From: a virus
IMG/VR virus record: IMGVR_UViG_3300027708_000222
Span: 1 to 31,802 of that record
Direction: 5' to 3' (one strand)
Length of the DNA: 31,802 nucleotides
Shown here: positions 1 through 5,839 of the stretch, one piece after another
How positions within the stretch are numbered: the first letter of the stretch is position 1
Layout: each line of letters starts with the position of its first letter
Notes under the pieces: model-generated
Databases searched by the model: none
The model's input: only the letters and a program-made list of their open reading frames with translations
Told to the model about the DNA's origin: nothing
Position numbers and translations under genes: made by a program

Positions 1-40
1 CCATTTAGGGCGTTAAGCCGCCAATGTAGGATGCAGTAAG

Positions 41-120
41 TTAGGGTTTTTGCGGCTTTCCACCTAACAGCTAATAACTGCCAAATACAGCCCTGTTGTT
101 TTTTTGCAACTTAGGGTTTT
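41..120. repeat. Direct repeat TTAGGGTTTT, two copies upstream of the rightward promoter
   Basis: The 10-mer TTAGGGTTTT occurs at 41-50 and 111-120, a 70-bp period, with a partial copy (TTTAGGG) at 4-10. The 208 bp before the first gene hold no ORF that I can support, so this is a regulatory or spacer region. The repeats end 16 bp upstream of the -35 box at 137. They could be protein-binding sites or leftover duplications. The function is unknown. Confidence 0.4.
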
Positions 121-136
121 CCTTAGATAAAATGTC

Positions 137-165
137 TTGACAATGTTAAGCTAGCTTAATATACT
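137..165 (+). promoter_or_regulatory. Strong sigma70-type promoter for the rightward gene block
   Basis: A perfect -35 box, TTGACA (137-142), is followed by a 17-bp spacer and a -10 box, TATACT (160-165, five of six consensus bases). Transcription should start near 172. A small inverted repeat, ACTCC/GGAGT (172-176 and 182-186), sits at the start of the leader. The first start codon is at 209, preceded by a strong ribosome site, AAAGGAG. The promoter reads away from the leftward late genes, so it probably drives an early or regulatory set (209-1517). Confidence 0.8.
146..159. promoter_or_regulatory. Candidate operator: perfect 14-bp palindrome in the promoter spacer
   Basis: TTAAGCTAGCTTAA is its own reverse complement and fills the spacer between the -35 and -10 boxes almost exactly, ending one base before the -10. 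A dimeric repressor bound there would block RNA polymerase. The sequence shows the palindrome and its position. Repressor binding is inferred, and the cognate protein is unknown. The winged-helix protein encoded at 857-1183 in the same transcript is one candidate for autoregulation. Confidence 0.55.
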
Positions 166-208
166 GTAGTTACTCCATTGGGGAGTGAAATAGAAAAAGG
201 AGCAACAA

Positions 209-451
209 ATGAAATACAAATTAAACATAAACCGTGATGTTGATGCAGATGGCGATGCTTATATGCTTTGGTTACCATTTGGGTTTAGATTTTCAGATGA
301 TCTAGTTCATGTGCGTGGTTTTGACACCATTGCCGAAATACGCCAAGCCGCTAAAAACGATGTTATTTCTTGTGATTGTAATGATTGCAAACTTAATTCA
401 GAACAATTAAAAGCAAAAGAAAAAGCGTTTTTTAAAGAAATGTTGAAATAA
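209..451 (+). CDS. Small hypothetical phage protein with a CDCNDC cysteine cluster
   Basis: This is an 80-aa acidic protein that I do not recognise. Its start is well supported: the ATG at 209 follows AAAGGAG with 6 nt spacing and is the first gene after the strong promoter at 137-165. The C-terminal third has three clustered cysteines (residues 55-60, CDCNDC) followed by a charged, probably helical tail rich in Lys and Glu. The cysteine cluster could bind metal, but a single cluster of three Cys is weak evidence. There is no signal peptide or membrane segment. The reverse-strand ORF over the same bases (307-531) looks like a shadow. Confidence 0.75.
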   Translation: MKYKLNINRDVDADGDAYMLWLPFGFRFSDDLVHVRGFDTIAEIRQAAKNDVISCDCNDCKLNSEQLKAKEKAFFKEMLK

Positions 452-460
452 TTAATTAAC

Positions 461-529
461 GGCAGGCCATCGACACTATTCAGCTTTATGGCCCTTAGGG
501 ATTTCAAACTAAAAAGACTTTGGCCTGCC
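461..529 (+). repeat. Perfect 9-bp inverted repeat in the leader of the secreted-protein gene
   Basis: GGCAGGCCA at 461-469 and TGGCCTGCC at 521-529 are exact reverse complements separated by 51 nt. The region between the genes ending at 451 and starting at 549 is otherwise non-coding. As RNA it could form a GC-rich stem closing a 51-nt loop just upstream of the 549 start codon. No U-tract follows, so it does not look like an intrinsic terminator. It could be a translation-control or RNA-stability element. Confidence 0.5.
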
Positions 530-548
530 ACTTTACTAAGGAATCAAA

Positions 549-860
549 ATGAAAGACTTTATCGGAAGTTGTTTACTTGGGGCTTTGCTAGGTGCTATGT
601 TTGCATACGGTGTACCAGCTAAAGCGCAAACTTATCCTGTTACTAGTCCAATGGGCTACAACATGGGTACGGTTCAAATTAACGGCAATACAGCCCAGTT
701 TGTGAACTCAGCAGGGGTGACTACTCAAACTGCCACAATCTACCCAAATCAGGTTATTATCACCAGCCCTAGCGGTTATACACAAAGCGTTGTTGGTAAT
801 GCTGGTTACACAGTACCGCCTAGCCCACCAACATCATCAAGCCCACGGGTGCTGCAATGA
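549..860 (+). CDS. Small secreted (periplasmic) protein of unknown function
   Basis: This 103-aa protein starts with a clear Sec-type signal peptide: basic start (MKD), a hydrophobic stretch (about residues 5-20), then Ala-Lys-Ala before a likely cleavage at residues 26-27. The mature part is short, rich in Thr, Ser, Gln, Asn and Pro, with repeated PxG(Y) turns and a Pro/Ser tail. There is no lipobox Cys at the cleavage site. It lies in the rightward block and overlaps the next gene by ATGA at 857-860. An exported phage protein in a non-structural operon could act at the host envelope, for example in exclusion or infected-cell surface change, but that is inference. Confidence 0.75.
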   Translation: MKDFIGSCLLGALLGAMFAYGVPAKAQTYPVTSPMGYNMGTVQINGNTAQFVNSAGVTTQTATIYPNQVIITSPSGYTQSVVGNAGYTVPPSPPTSSSPRVLQ

Positions 861-1183
861 AACAAATGACCGATTACGAAATGGCTAAAAACGGTGATTA
901 TATAATTAATTATGATCCGTACACAAAAGCCAGAAATAGCGATCCATACACATCGCATCTGGCAGCCAATTCAATAAACCCGTCAGCCCATTACGCTTTA
1001 ATTATTGATGCTTTAAAAGTTTCATCAGCAGGCAAGACTTTAATTGCTAAAAGATCAGGATTGCATCACGGCCAAGTAGCAAGACGATTAAATGAATTAG
1101 AAAAACAAGGAATTATTAGTTTAACTGGCAAAACTGTTAAAAGCGATTCAAACCGCCAAGAAAGGGAATGGTATTTATTATGA
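857..1183 (+). CDS. Winged helix-turn-helix DNA-binding protein
   Basis: This 108-aa protein has a C-terminal half that reads as a winged HTH. A helix around residues 44-55 leads to an HTH-like segment (about 58-84, with TLIAKRSGLHHGQVARRLNE and LEKQGII), then a beta wing and a C-terminal strand ending EWYLL. The layout resembles MarR/ArsR-like phage regulators. The N-terminal about 40 residues are polar with no domain I recognise. The start overlaps the previous stop (ATGA), indicating translational coupling. It could bind the palindrome at 146-159 or another phage promoter. The fold is fairly clear from the pattern, the target is unknown. Confidence 0.8.
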   Translation: MKQMTDYEMAKNGDYIINYDPYTKARNSDPYTSHLAANSINPSAHYALIIDALKVSSAGKTLIAKRSGLHHGQVARRLNELEKQGIISLTGKTVKSDSNRQEREWYLL

Positions 1184-1332
1184 ACGCAAATGAACTAGCT
1201 GATAAGTTGGAACAAGGTCATTGGGAAGGTGGCACAAGAGAACAAGCAGCAATCATGCTACGCAAGCAACAAGCAGAAATAGAGCATTTAAAAGAACTAT
1301 TTGAAAAAGCAATGAGGATGATAGAAAAATGA
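1180..1332 (+). CDS. Small helical (coiled-coil) protein, 50 aa
   Basis: This short ORF (MNANELADKLEQ...) begins in an ATGA overlap with the previous gene at 1180-1183 and ends in an ATGA overlap with the next at 1329-1332. That perfect chaining on both sides is the main evidence that it is translated. The protein is highly charged and should be one or two helices, with a heptad-like C-terminal half from about residue 28. There are no catalytic motifs. Similar N-terminal patterns (ELADxLExxH) occur in small phage proteins of unknown function. Confidence 0.7.
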   Translation: MNANELADKLEQGHWEGGTREQAAIMLRKQQAEIEHLKELFEKAMRMIEK

Positions 1333-1517
1333 GTACAAGATCACGGGGCATGGTTGGTAAAAGCTATAAAACGGCTTCTGAGGCTTTTAAAGATGCTGAG
1401 TATGCTAGTGCCATAGAAAGACCGCAAGAAGGCGAATACGACATATTTTGGGGGCTTATGGGGGCTTTATTGTTTGTAGGTGTATTTGCCTACAGCTTTT
1501 GGAGAACTTTAGGCTAA
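1329..1517 (+). CDS. Small single-pass membrane protein
   Basis: This 62-aa protein has a polar N-terminus of about 37 residues and one hydrophobic segment (about residues 40-58, from IFWGLMGALL to SFW), so it is probably anchored in the inner membrane. It is coupled to the previous gene by an ATGA overlap and is the last gene of the rightward block. Its 3' end overlaps the convergent HNH gene by 9 nt, and I see no intrinsic terminator between them. The function is unknown. Confidence 0.7.
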   Translation: MSTRSRGMVGKSYKTASEAFKDAEYASAIERPQEGEYDIFWGLMGALLFVGVFAYSFWRTLG

Positions 1518-1961
1518 AGCGTTAAAACTAATGCCCTTTTGTAAATTTTGTTTGGCTGGAATTACTTGCAAATTGCTAGGCGTATGTAGTCCCGATACAA
1601 ATTTACCATGCAAAGGAATTATATGATCTACATGGTGCAATTCCCCCGTTAATTTGGTCAAAATATTGGCTAATTTGTATTGGGTTTCCATGCGTTCTAA
1701 ATGAATTGCAGTAAGCCAATTAGGAGTTCTTTGTTTTTTGCCTGTTTTACGCTTTTTGCTTAATGCGTTTACTTTTGCTGGATTTTTCTTTTTGTAATCA
1801 AGTTGATATTGCTTAATTTGTTCTTTATTAATTTTGTAATATTCAGCAGTTTTTTTCCGTTCTTGTTTTTGATTAGCTAAACGCCATGCCTTTTTATATT
1901 CTCGCAAAATTTTACGGTTTTTTGCCCTATATTCAGCAAAATATTCTTTAGAGCTACCCAT
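1509..1961 (-). CDS. HNH endonuclease, freestanding
   Basis: This 150-aa protein has a very basic N-terminal half (Lys/Arg/Tyr/Gln-rich, residues 1-75), probably DNA-binding, and a C-terminal HNH nuclease core. The core shows HHVDHIIPL (about residues 108-116), then SGLHTPSNLQVIP and the final Asn/Lys-rich segment, matching the H-N-H pattern with His and Asn ligands. It overlaps the endolysin start by 8 nt and ends the late leftward transcript. In phages, such genes are often freestanding homing endonucleases or packaging-associated HNH nucleases. Its distance from terminase favours a homing-type selfish gene. A link with the ORF-less intron at 15190-15424 is possible but unproven. Confidence 0.85.
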   Translation of the reverse strand: MGSSKEYFAEYRAKNRKILREYKKAWRLANQKQERKKTAEYYKINKEQIKQYQLDYKKKNPAKVNALSKKRKTGKKQRTPNWLTAIHLERMETQYKLANILTKLTGELHHVDHIIPLHGKFVSGLHTPSNLQVIPAKQNLQKGISFNALA

Positions 1962-2547
1962 TGTTTAACGCATCCAAAACTTTGTTAATTTTTACTTTTC
2001 TATCTTCTATTCCAATTAAACCGCCATTTATTCGTTTTGTCATAGTGTCTATATCCATAACATCAGATAATTGGTTTATGCTTTTTTTATTGAAAAACCA
2101 TCCTGCACTCAAAGCCGCATATTTAGGAGTAGCCAGCAGATCAGGATGACTGAGAAAATCCACACCCAAACCAAGTCCGCAGTTTGCATAATTTTCTTTG
2201 CCTGTAAGTTGTATTAAACCGCGCCCAATGTATTTACCAGCTTCTTCAGGTGTGGTGTTGCCCATCCGACCTGCATAAACTTTGCTGGCTATCTTTTCTG
2301 GGTTATGTTCGTACTTTTCAGCCGTATCCATATCAGGAAAGCGTGATGGCCATGTACGCATTAGCGCGGCAGCCGAATAGTTTAAGTTTTCTTGTAAGTT
2401 TTTAAATCCACCTGATTCGTGCATACATTGACCAATAAAACAGGCTTGACGCTTAGGCGTGTTGATCTCATACTTTTCAAAGGTTTCGTTTAACGGGTCT
2501 AACCACTTGTGATCTAAACCTAACTTGTCTAACTGCTGTGGGGTCAT
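1954..2547 (-). CDS. Endolysin, GH19 chitinase-like muramidase
   Basis: This 197-aa glycoside hydrolase of family 19 would degrade peptidoglycan at lysis. Motifs visible are the catalytic region CMHESGGFKNLQENLNYSA (about residues 41-59), with Glu44 and Glu53 spaced as in the family, and the conserved GRGLIQLTGKENY (about 108-120). A C-terminal region with WFF and KRINGG also matches GH19 lysozymes. Full length for a single-domain phage GH19 endolysin. There is no signal peptide, so release should depend on a holin. It follows Rz/Rz1 with a 4-nt overlap (2544-2547) and overlaps the HNH gene. Confidence 0.93.
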   Translation of the reverse strand: MTPQQLDKLGLDHKWLDPLNETFEKYEINTPKRQACFIGQCMHESGGFKNLQENLNYSAAALMRTWPSRFPDMDTAEKYEHNPEKIASKVYAGRMGNTTPEEAGKYIGRGLIQLTGKENYANCGLGLGVDFLSHPDLLATPKYAALSAGWFFNKKSINQLSDVMDIDTMTKRINGGLIGIEDRKVKINKVLDALNNG

Positions 2548-2942
2548 TTAATACCCATTTGCTCGTTAATCCACTTTTGTAGACTAACTATTTGCTGGGT
2601 TGTTTCAGCGCATTGTCCAGCAAGAAGGTTGTAGGCGGTGACTGCATCAAGACCGCTGGTGGCATTGGATATTGTGGGCAAGCTGCTGGAATGGGGCTGG
2701 CGCACCCCGTTAGCATAATACTGGCGCAAAAGAGCCAATTTCGCATTGTATTCATTCTCAATTCCTTTAGTAACTAAGGCTTGTTGTTTAGTGATTGACT
2801 CGACTTTTGCTTCTTGCACTTTGGCGGCAATTTCAACTGACTTCTTATATTCAACATATCGTGAATATCCCAGCCACCACCCAGAACCGAAAGCAACAGA
2901 TAGAATAGCACCAATAATTGCCAATTTAGCATAGTCAATCAT
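2544..2942 (-). CDS. i-spanin, Rz-like inner-membrane lysis protein
   Basis: This 132-aa protein has an N-terminal membrane anchor (about residues 5-26, ending in GSGWWLGY) followed by a long charged helical periplasmic region. This is the classical Rz layout. Rz links the inner membrane to the Rz1 lipoprotein and disrupts the outer membrane in the last lysis step. It overlaps both the upstream holin-like gene (2939-2942) and the downstream endolysin (2544-2547). A nested Rz1 frame at 2588-2746 confirms the assignment. Confidence 0.88.
   Translation of the reverse strand: MIDYAKLAIIGAILSVAFGSGWWLGYSRYVEYKKSVEIAAKVQEAKVESITKQQALVTKGIENEYNAKLALLRQYYANGVRQPHSSSLPTISNATSGLDAVTAYNLLAGQCAETTQQIVSLQKWINEQMGIK
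2588..2746 (-). CDS. o-spanin, Rz1-like lipoprotein nested inside Rz
   Basis: A 52-aa ORF in a different frame entirely inside the Rz gene. It starts MRNWLFCASIMLTGCASP: a short lipoprotein signal with lipobox LTGC, giving lipidation on Cys15. The mature part is short and Pro-rich (PIPAACPQYPMPP), as Rz1 proteins are. ATG is at 2746-2744 and the stop TAG at 2590-2588. Rz/Rz1 embedded architecture is well known in lambda-like phages. Mature Rz1 sits in the outer membrane and pairs with Rz across the periplasm. The ORF is below the usual length cutoff, so gene callers tend to miss it. Confidence 0.85.
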   Translation of the reverse strand: MRNWLFCASIMLTGCASPIPAACPQYPMPPAVLMQSPPTTFLLDNALKQPSK

Positions 2943-3124
2943 TCTACAGGCCCAGTAGTGATAAAGCGCAATACAGCAGTAATAATACCAATCCCAACCA
3001 AAAGTATTCCATAGTATTTATCGCTAATGACCGATTGTAAGTAAGAAAAGTTATCAAAAATTGCGCCAAAGACAACAAGTAACAACGAAAACCACATTGT
3101 CTTGCTTTGGTACGACTTTTTCAT
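2939..3124 (-). CDS. Holin-like small membrane protein
   Basis: With the ATG at 3124 this is a 61-aa protein (MKKSYQSKTMWFS...) with two hydrophobic segments (about residues 10-30 and 37-55) separated by a short polar loop. That is the size and layout of a two-segment holin. I chose this start because it overlaps the upstream stop as ATGA (3121-3124). The longer frame from a TTG at 3196 would overlap the neighbour by 76 nt and adds an implausible Cys-rich extension. Its position between another small membrane protein and Rz supports a role in forming the lysis hole. Confidence 0.75.
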   Translation of the reverse strand: MKKSYQSKTMWFSLLLVVFGAIFDNFSYLQSVISDKYYGILLVGIGIITAVLRFITTGPVE

Positions 3125-3327
3125 TTTGTGCTGATGTAGTGGGAAACAAACCCAACAAATGTAGAAAGAGCAGAAACAATAGCCATGCCTGCCCAAAAAC
3201 CACCACGACCTTTATTAGCCAATTCTAATAATTGCTCCATGCCATGCTCTAGCTTATCTATTTTCTTTTCCATAGCGTCTACTTGCGCTACGAGTTGGCC
3301 ATACTGAAAAAGGTCGATGTCGGACAT
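3121..3327 (-). CDS. Small coiled-coil membrane protein of the lysis cassette
   Basis: This 68-aa protein has a charged helical N-terminal part (residues 10-40, with VDAMEKKIDKLEHGMEQLLEL in heptads) and a C-terminal membrane segment (about 44-62). The layout resembles XhlA-type haemolysin/holin accessory proteins. It precedes the holin-like gene with an ATGA overlap. It could be a second holin, an antiholin or a holin partner. The sequence does not settle which. Confidence 0.7.
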   Translation of the reverse strand: MSDIDLFQYGQLVAQVDAMEKKIDKLEHGMEQLLELANKGRGGFWAGMAIVSALSTFVGFVSHYISTK

Positions 3328-3328
3328 A

Positions 3329-3541
3329 TTATCCTACCAAGGCTTTAACTTCATCAGCCGTTAGACCAAGTGCAGTTAGTTTAGCTAGTGCTGATTCTTT
3401 AGCAGTTGTTTGTGCTTGTTCTAATGCAATTTGAGCAGCATCAGCAGCTTGTCCTGCGGCTAATTCCTCAGCAGTAAATGGAGTAATTGTTTGGGTTATT
3501 TCACCAGTAATAACATCTACATTAATTTGAATTTTATCCAT
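3329..3541 (-). CDS. Small tail-fibre-associated protein, Ala/Gln-rich helix
   Basis: This 70-aa protein begins with a strand-rich segment (IQINVDVITGEITQTITPFT, residues 4-23), then an Ala/Gln/Glu-rich helix and a short HTH-like end (LGLTADEVKALVG). The segment VDxxTGExxxxxxTxEE followed by a coiled Ala/Gln region recurs in small genes beside tail fibres (XkdW-like or tail-assembly-chaperone-like). It sits between the receptor-binding cluster and the lysis cassette. It is probably a virion-associated or fibre-assembly protein. Confidence in function is low. Confidence 0.65.
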   Translation of the reverse strand: MDKIQINVDVITGEITQTITPFTAEELAAGQAADAAQIALEQAQTTAKESALAKLTALGLTADEVKALVG

Positions 3542-3544
3542 GAT

Positions 3545-4159
3545 TTACTCGTAAAGAATGTTAATAGAACCAGCAGTAAAAGTGTCTGTGCCGTTGGATG
3601 TAGTAATGACAACCCTATCTAATATTCCTGAAAGAGTTATTTGACCGACTGTGGTAAAACTTCTAGCAATTGATGATGTTGCACCATTATAAGAACAAAT
3701 CCAAACATTGCTTCCTAAAGTAGTCAATACCATGCTCCCGCTAATTACATACGCAGAAGATTGAGAGTTACCAGTAATATTAAATCCATTAGAAATATTA
3801 GTTCCACCATAAGTAGGAGTAGAGCCATCAACTACAGTTGCAGCACCTAAATAACCACTTGTAGTAGCAGAACCAGAACCTAATTGTGCAATAGGAATAG
3901 ATGTGGAACTTGTAGAAACACTTTTAAACATTACAGTAATCCGCTTTACCCAACTAGGAATGCCTGTAAAAGTAATGCTTGTACCGCTTGTAGAAGCCTG
4001 TGCAGTACCGCTAACAATCTTTGCTACAGATGACCAACTTGTGCCATTGGTAGTAAATGGAATATTGCCTGTTGTAGTAGGATTTGGAGAAGCAGTAGTT
4101 TGCGTAGTAGCATCACTAAAAGTTACTGAAGGGCTATCGCCACTAATTATTGCGCTCAT
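3545..4159 (-). CDS. Tail fibre / receptor-binding protein, paralogue of 5234-5839
   Basis: This 204-aa protein is Ser/Thr/Gly-rich and beta-predicted. Its C-terminal about 160 residues align with those of the protein encoded at 5234-5839: both contain GTAQASTSGTSI followed by FTGIPSWVKRITVMF, and both end with NGTDTF, one residue, AGSINILYE. The middle is variable, as expected of a host-contact surface. The start at 4159 forms an ATGA overlap with the upstream gene. It is probably a tip domain of a short fibre or an alternative adhesin. The duplication in one fibre cluster suggests diversification of host range. Confidence 0.75.
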   Translation of the reverse strand: MSAIISGDSPSVTFSDATTQTTASPNPTTTGNIPFTTNGTSWSSVAKIVSGTAQASTSGTSITFTGIPSWVKRITVMFKSVSTSSTSIPIAQLGSGSATTSGYLGAATVVDGSTPTYGGTNISNGFNITGNSQSSAYVISGSMVLTTLGSNVWICSYNGATSSIARSFTTVGQITLSGILDRVVITTSNGTDTFTAGSINILYE

Positions 4160-4317
4160 ACTGTCACCTCATCTGCTGGTAATGGTTGATTTCCAGCGTC
4201 TACCCATTCAAGGTAGGTTTGGTAGTCTGTGTTGGCTGGGTCAAATGGTATTGATGCGTTATCAGATAAACGAATAACATCTTGACCGCCTAAAGGTAAA
4301 TTTTGTAATTTATACAT
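4156..4317 (-). CDS. Small tail-fibre-linked protein, 53 aa
   Basis: This short protein begins MYKLQNLPLGGQDVIRLSDN and contains IPFDPANTDYQTYLEWVDAG. This motif (PxDxxNxDYxxYLxWxxxGN) recurs in small genes and domains next to phage tail fibres. I chose the ATG at 4317, two bases after the upstream stop ends at 4320, rather than a start at 4392 inside the neighbour. It overlaps the next gene by ATGA. It may be a fibre-assembly factor or fibre-bound protein. Confidence 0.7.
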   Translation of the reverse strand: MYKLQNLPLGGQDVIRLSDNASIPFDPANTDYQTYLEWVDAGNQPLPADEVTV

Positions 4318-4319
4318 TT

Positions 4320-5225
4320 TTATAGCTCCGAAGAAGCAGACCAAGAAGAATTTGATTGCACGCTGTTTACTGTTGTTTGGTAAACTCCACAAACATCATT
4401 TGGTGTTGCAAGGTTTGTTAAAACACCGCCTGTACCAGCGTTAATAGTTATAGATGTTAATGTTGGTGCGGCTCTTTTGGTTATTTTGTAATAGCCACTT
4501 CTTAAAAGATTTGTAGCGTCTAAAATAAAACCAAATATTTCAAAATAGCGTTGGCAGTTAGCTAATTGAGTTTGATAGTTGTTGTATTCATATCCAGTAG
4601 CAAAGCTACCTGTTTCTAATTGAACTAATCCTAATTGCCATGTACCGCTAGTTTGTGCGCCAACAGTAAAGACAATTTCAATACCAGTAGTTGCTGCTGC
4701 TGGAATAGTAATCTGTGCGTTATATTGCGTTAGCGTAGAAGTTACAGTAAATGTACCTGTAGCAATCTGGGTGCGTGTAGGACTAGCTAAAGAACCAAAG
4801 GTATCTGTAGTATTGGCGTAATATGCTGTCCAAGTTACTGATGTTAAAAGACTGTTTGCAATATAAGCAGATAAAGTTGCTGTAGAGCCAGCCATATCAT
4901 AAGAATTGACTGCTTCAATACGCTGACCTACTCCAATAGCAGTTACGCTTGCTGCGCCTGTAAATTGTAGTAAGTTGCGGTTATTTCCTGAGCCAGCTAC
5001 TTGTGCCATTGTCACATTCGCACCAGTACAGTAGCCATAAAATCTATCTACTGTTGCATAGTTTAAAGCTGCTGCTGCTGTAATTGTTGCAGATGTAGCC
5101 CTTTGTGCAATGTACATATCGCCATTAATTAGGCGATTTTTCATTAGGGTAGCGTTACCTGCTCCTAAGTTACTGTTTGCTACGCTTGTACCGATTACAT
5201 CGGCTAAAACTTGACCGTATGCCAT
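4320..5225 (-). CDS. Tail fibre / carbohydrate-binding receptor protein
   Basis: This 301-aa beta-rich protein carries a pattern seen in many phage tail fibres: a start of about 30 residues, then RLINGDMYIAQRAT and a TVDRFYGY segment (residues 32-65), a jelly-roll-like middle, then QLETGSFATGYE and CQRYFE (about residues 205-231). This INGDM...QLExGxxAT...CQRY(F/Y) layout is typical of receptor-binding domains on the fibre. It lies in a run of four fibre genes with little spacing. The exact receptor is unknown. Confidence 0.8.
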   Translation of the reverse strand: MAYGQVLADVIGTSVANSNLGAGNATLMKNRLINGDMYIAQRATSATITAAAALNYATVDRFYGYCTGANVTMAQVAGSGNNRNLLQFTGAASVTAIGVGQRIEAVNSYDMAGSTATLSAYIANSLLTSVTWTAYYANTTDTFGSLASPTRTQIATGTFTVTSTLTQYNAQITIPAAATTGIEIVFTVGAQTSGTWQLGLVQLETGSFATGYEYNNYQTQLANCQRYFEIFGFILDATNLLRSGYYKITKRAAPTLTSITINAGTGGVLTNLATPNDVCGVYQTTVNSVQSNSSWSASSEL

Positions 5226-5233
5226 TATTTATC

Positions 5234-5839
5234 CTATTCGTACAAGATGTTAATTGAGCCAGCATCAAAGGTGTCTGTGCCATTGCCAGTTATTCTGACA
5301 ATAGACAATGTTCCAGCTAATGATTTTGAACCACTTATTAAGTAACTATACGCAAAATCTCCAGCTCTCGATAATGCGCCTTGAGCTGTCCAAATATTGC
5401 CCGTTGCATTTAATAATGTTAAAACTACTGAGCCTTGATATGTGGCAGCAGAAGCACTATTACCTGATAATAAAATATTTGTTGTAGAATTTGTATTTAC
5501 TACAGTTGAACCTAAAATACTAGCAGCATTAGAAACATATCCAGTAGATTCAACTCCAGCAACAGGGCCAATAAGAATATTTGGTGAGCTTGTTCCACTT
5601 AATGAAACACCATTAAACATCACAGTAATGCGTTTAACCCAACTAGGAATACCAGTAAAGTCAATACTTGTACCGCTAGTAGAAGCCTGTGCAGTACCAG
5701 CAGTAATAGCACTATTTTGACCTGAAATAACAGCAGTTCCAGTTAAAGCTGGAATAGTAACTGTATTAGTACCAGCTACAGCAGGGACTGTTACGGTAAC
5801 TGTACCGCTTGTATCGCCAGAAAGAACCATTGAACTCAT
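5234..5839 (-). CDS. Tail fibre / receptor-binding protein, paralogue of 3545-4159
   Basis: This 201-aa protein starts MSSMVLSGDTSGTVTVTVPA, an N-terminal strand motif common in phage fibre and appendage proteins. Its C-terminal part is a paralogue of the 3545-4159 product (shared GIPSWVKRITVMF and end AGSINILYE). I place the start at 5839, where ATGA overlaps the upstream stop; an in-frame ATG four codons earlier (5851) is also possible. Low-complexity Ser/Thr/Asn sequence suggests a trimeric beta structure. Confidence 0.75.
   Translation of the reverse strand: MSSMVLSGDTSGTVTVTVPAVAGTNTVTIPALTGTAVISGQNSAITAGTAQASTSGTSIDFTGIPSWVKRITVMFNGVSLSGTSSPNILIGPVAGVESTGYVSNAASILGSTVVNTNSTTNILLSGNSASAATYQGSVVLTLLNATGNIWTAQGALSRAGDFAYSYLISGSKSLAGTLSIVRITGNGTDTFDAGSINILYE

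Noticed and set aside
3125-3196. TTG-start N-terminal extension of the holin-like protein
   Set aside because: It overlaps the neighbouring gene by 76 nt and adds a Cys-rich tail; the ATGA start at 3124 fits better.
4318-4392. Upstream extension of the 53-aa fibre-linked protein
   Set aside because: It would lie inside the preceding fibre gene; the ATG at 4317 lies directly after that gene's stop.
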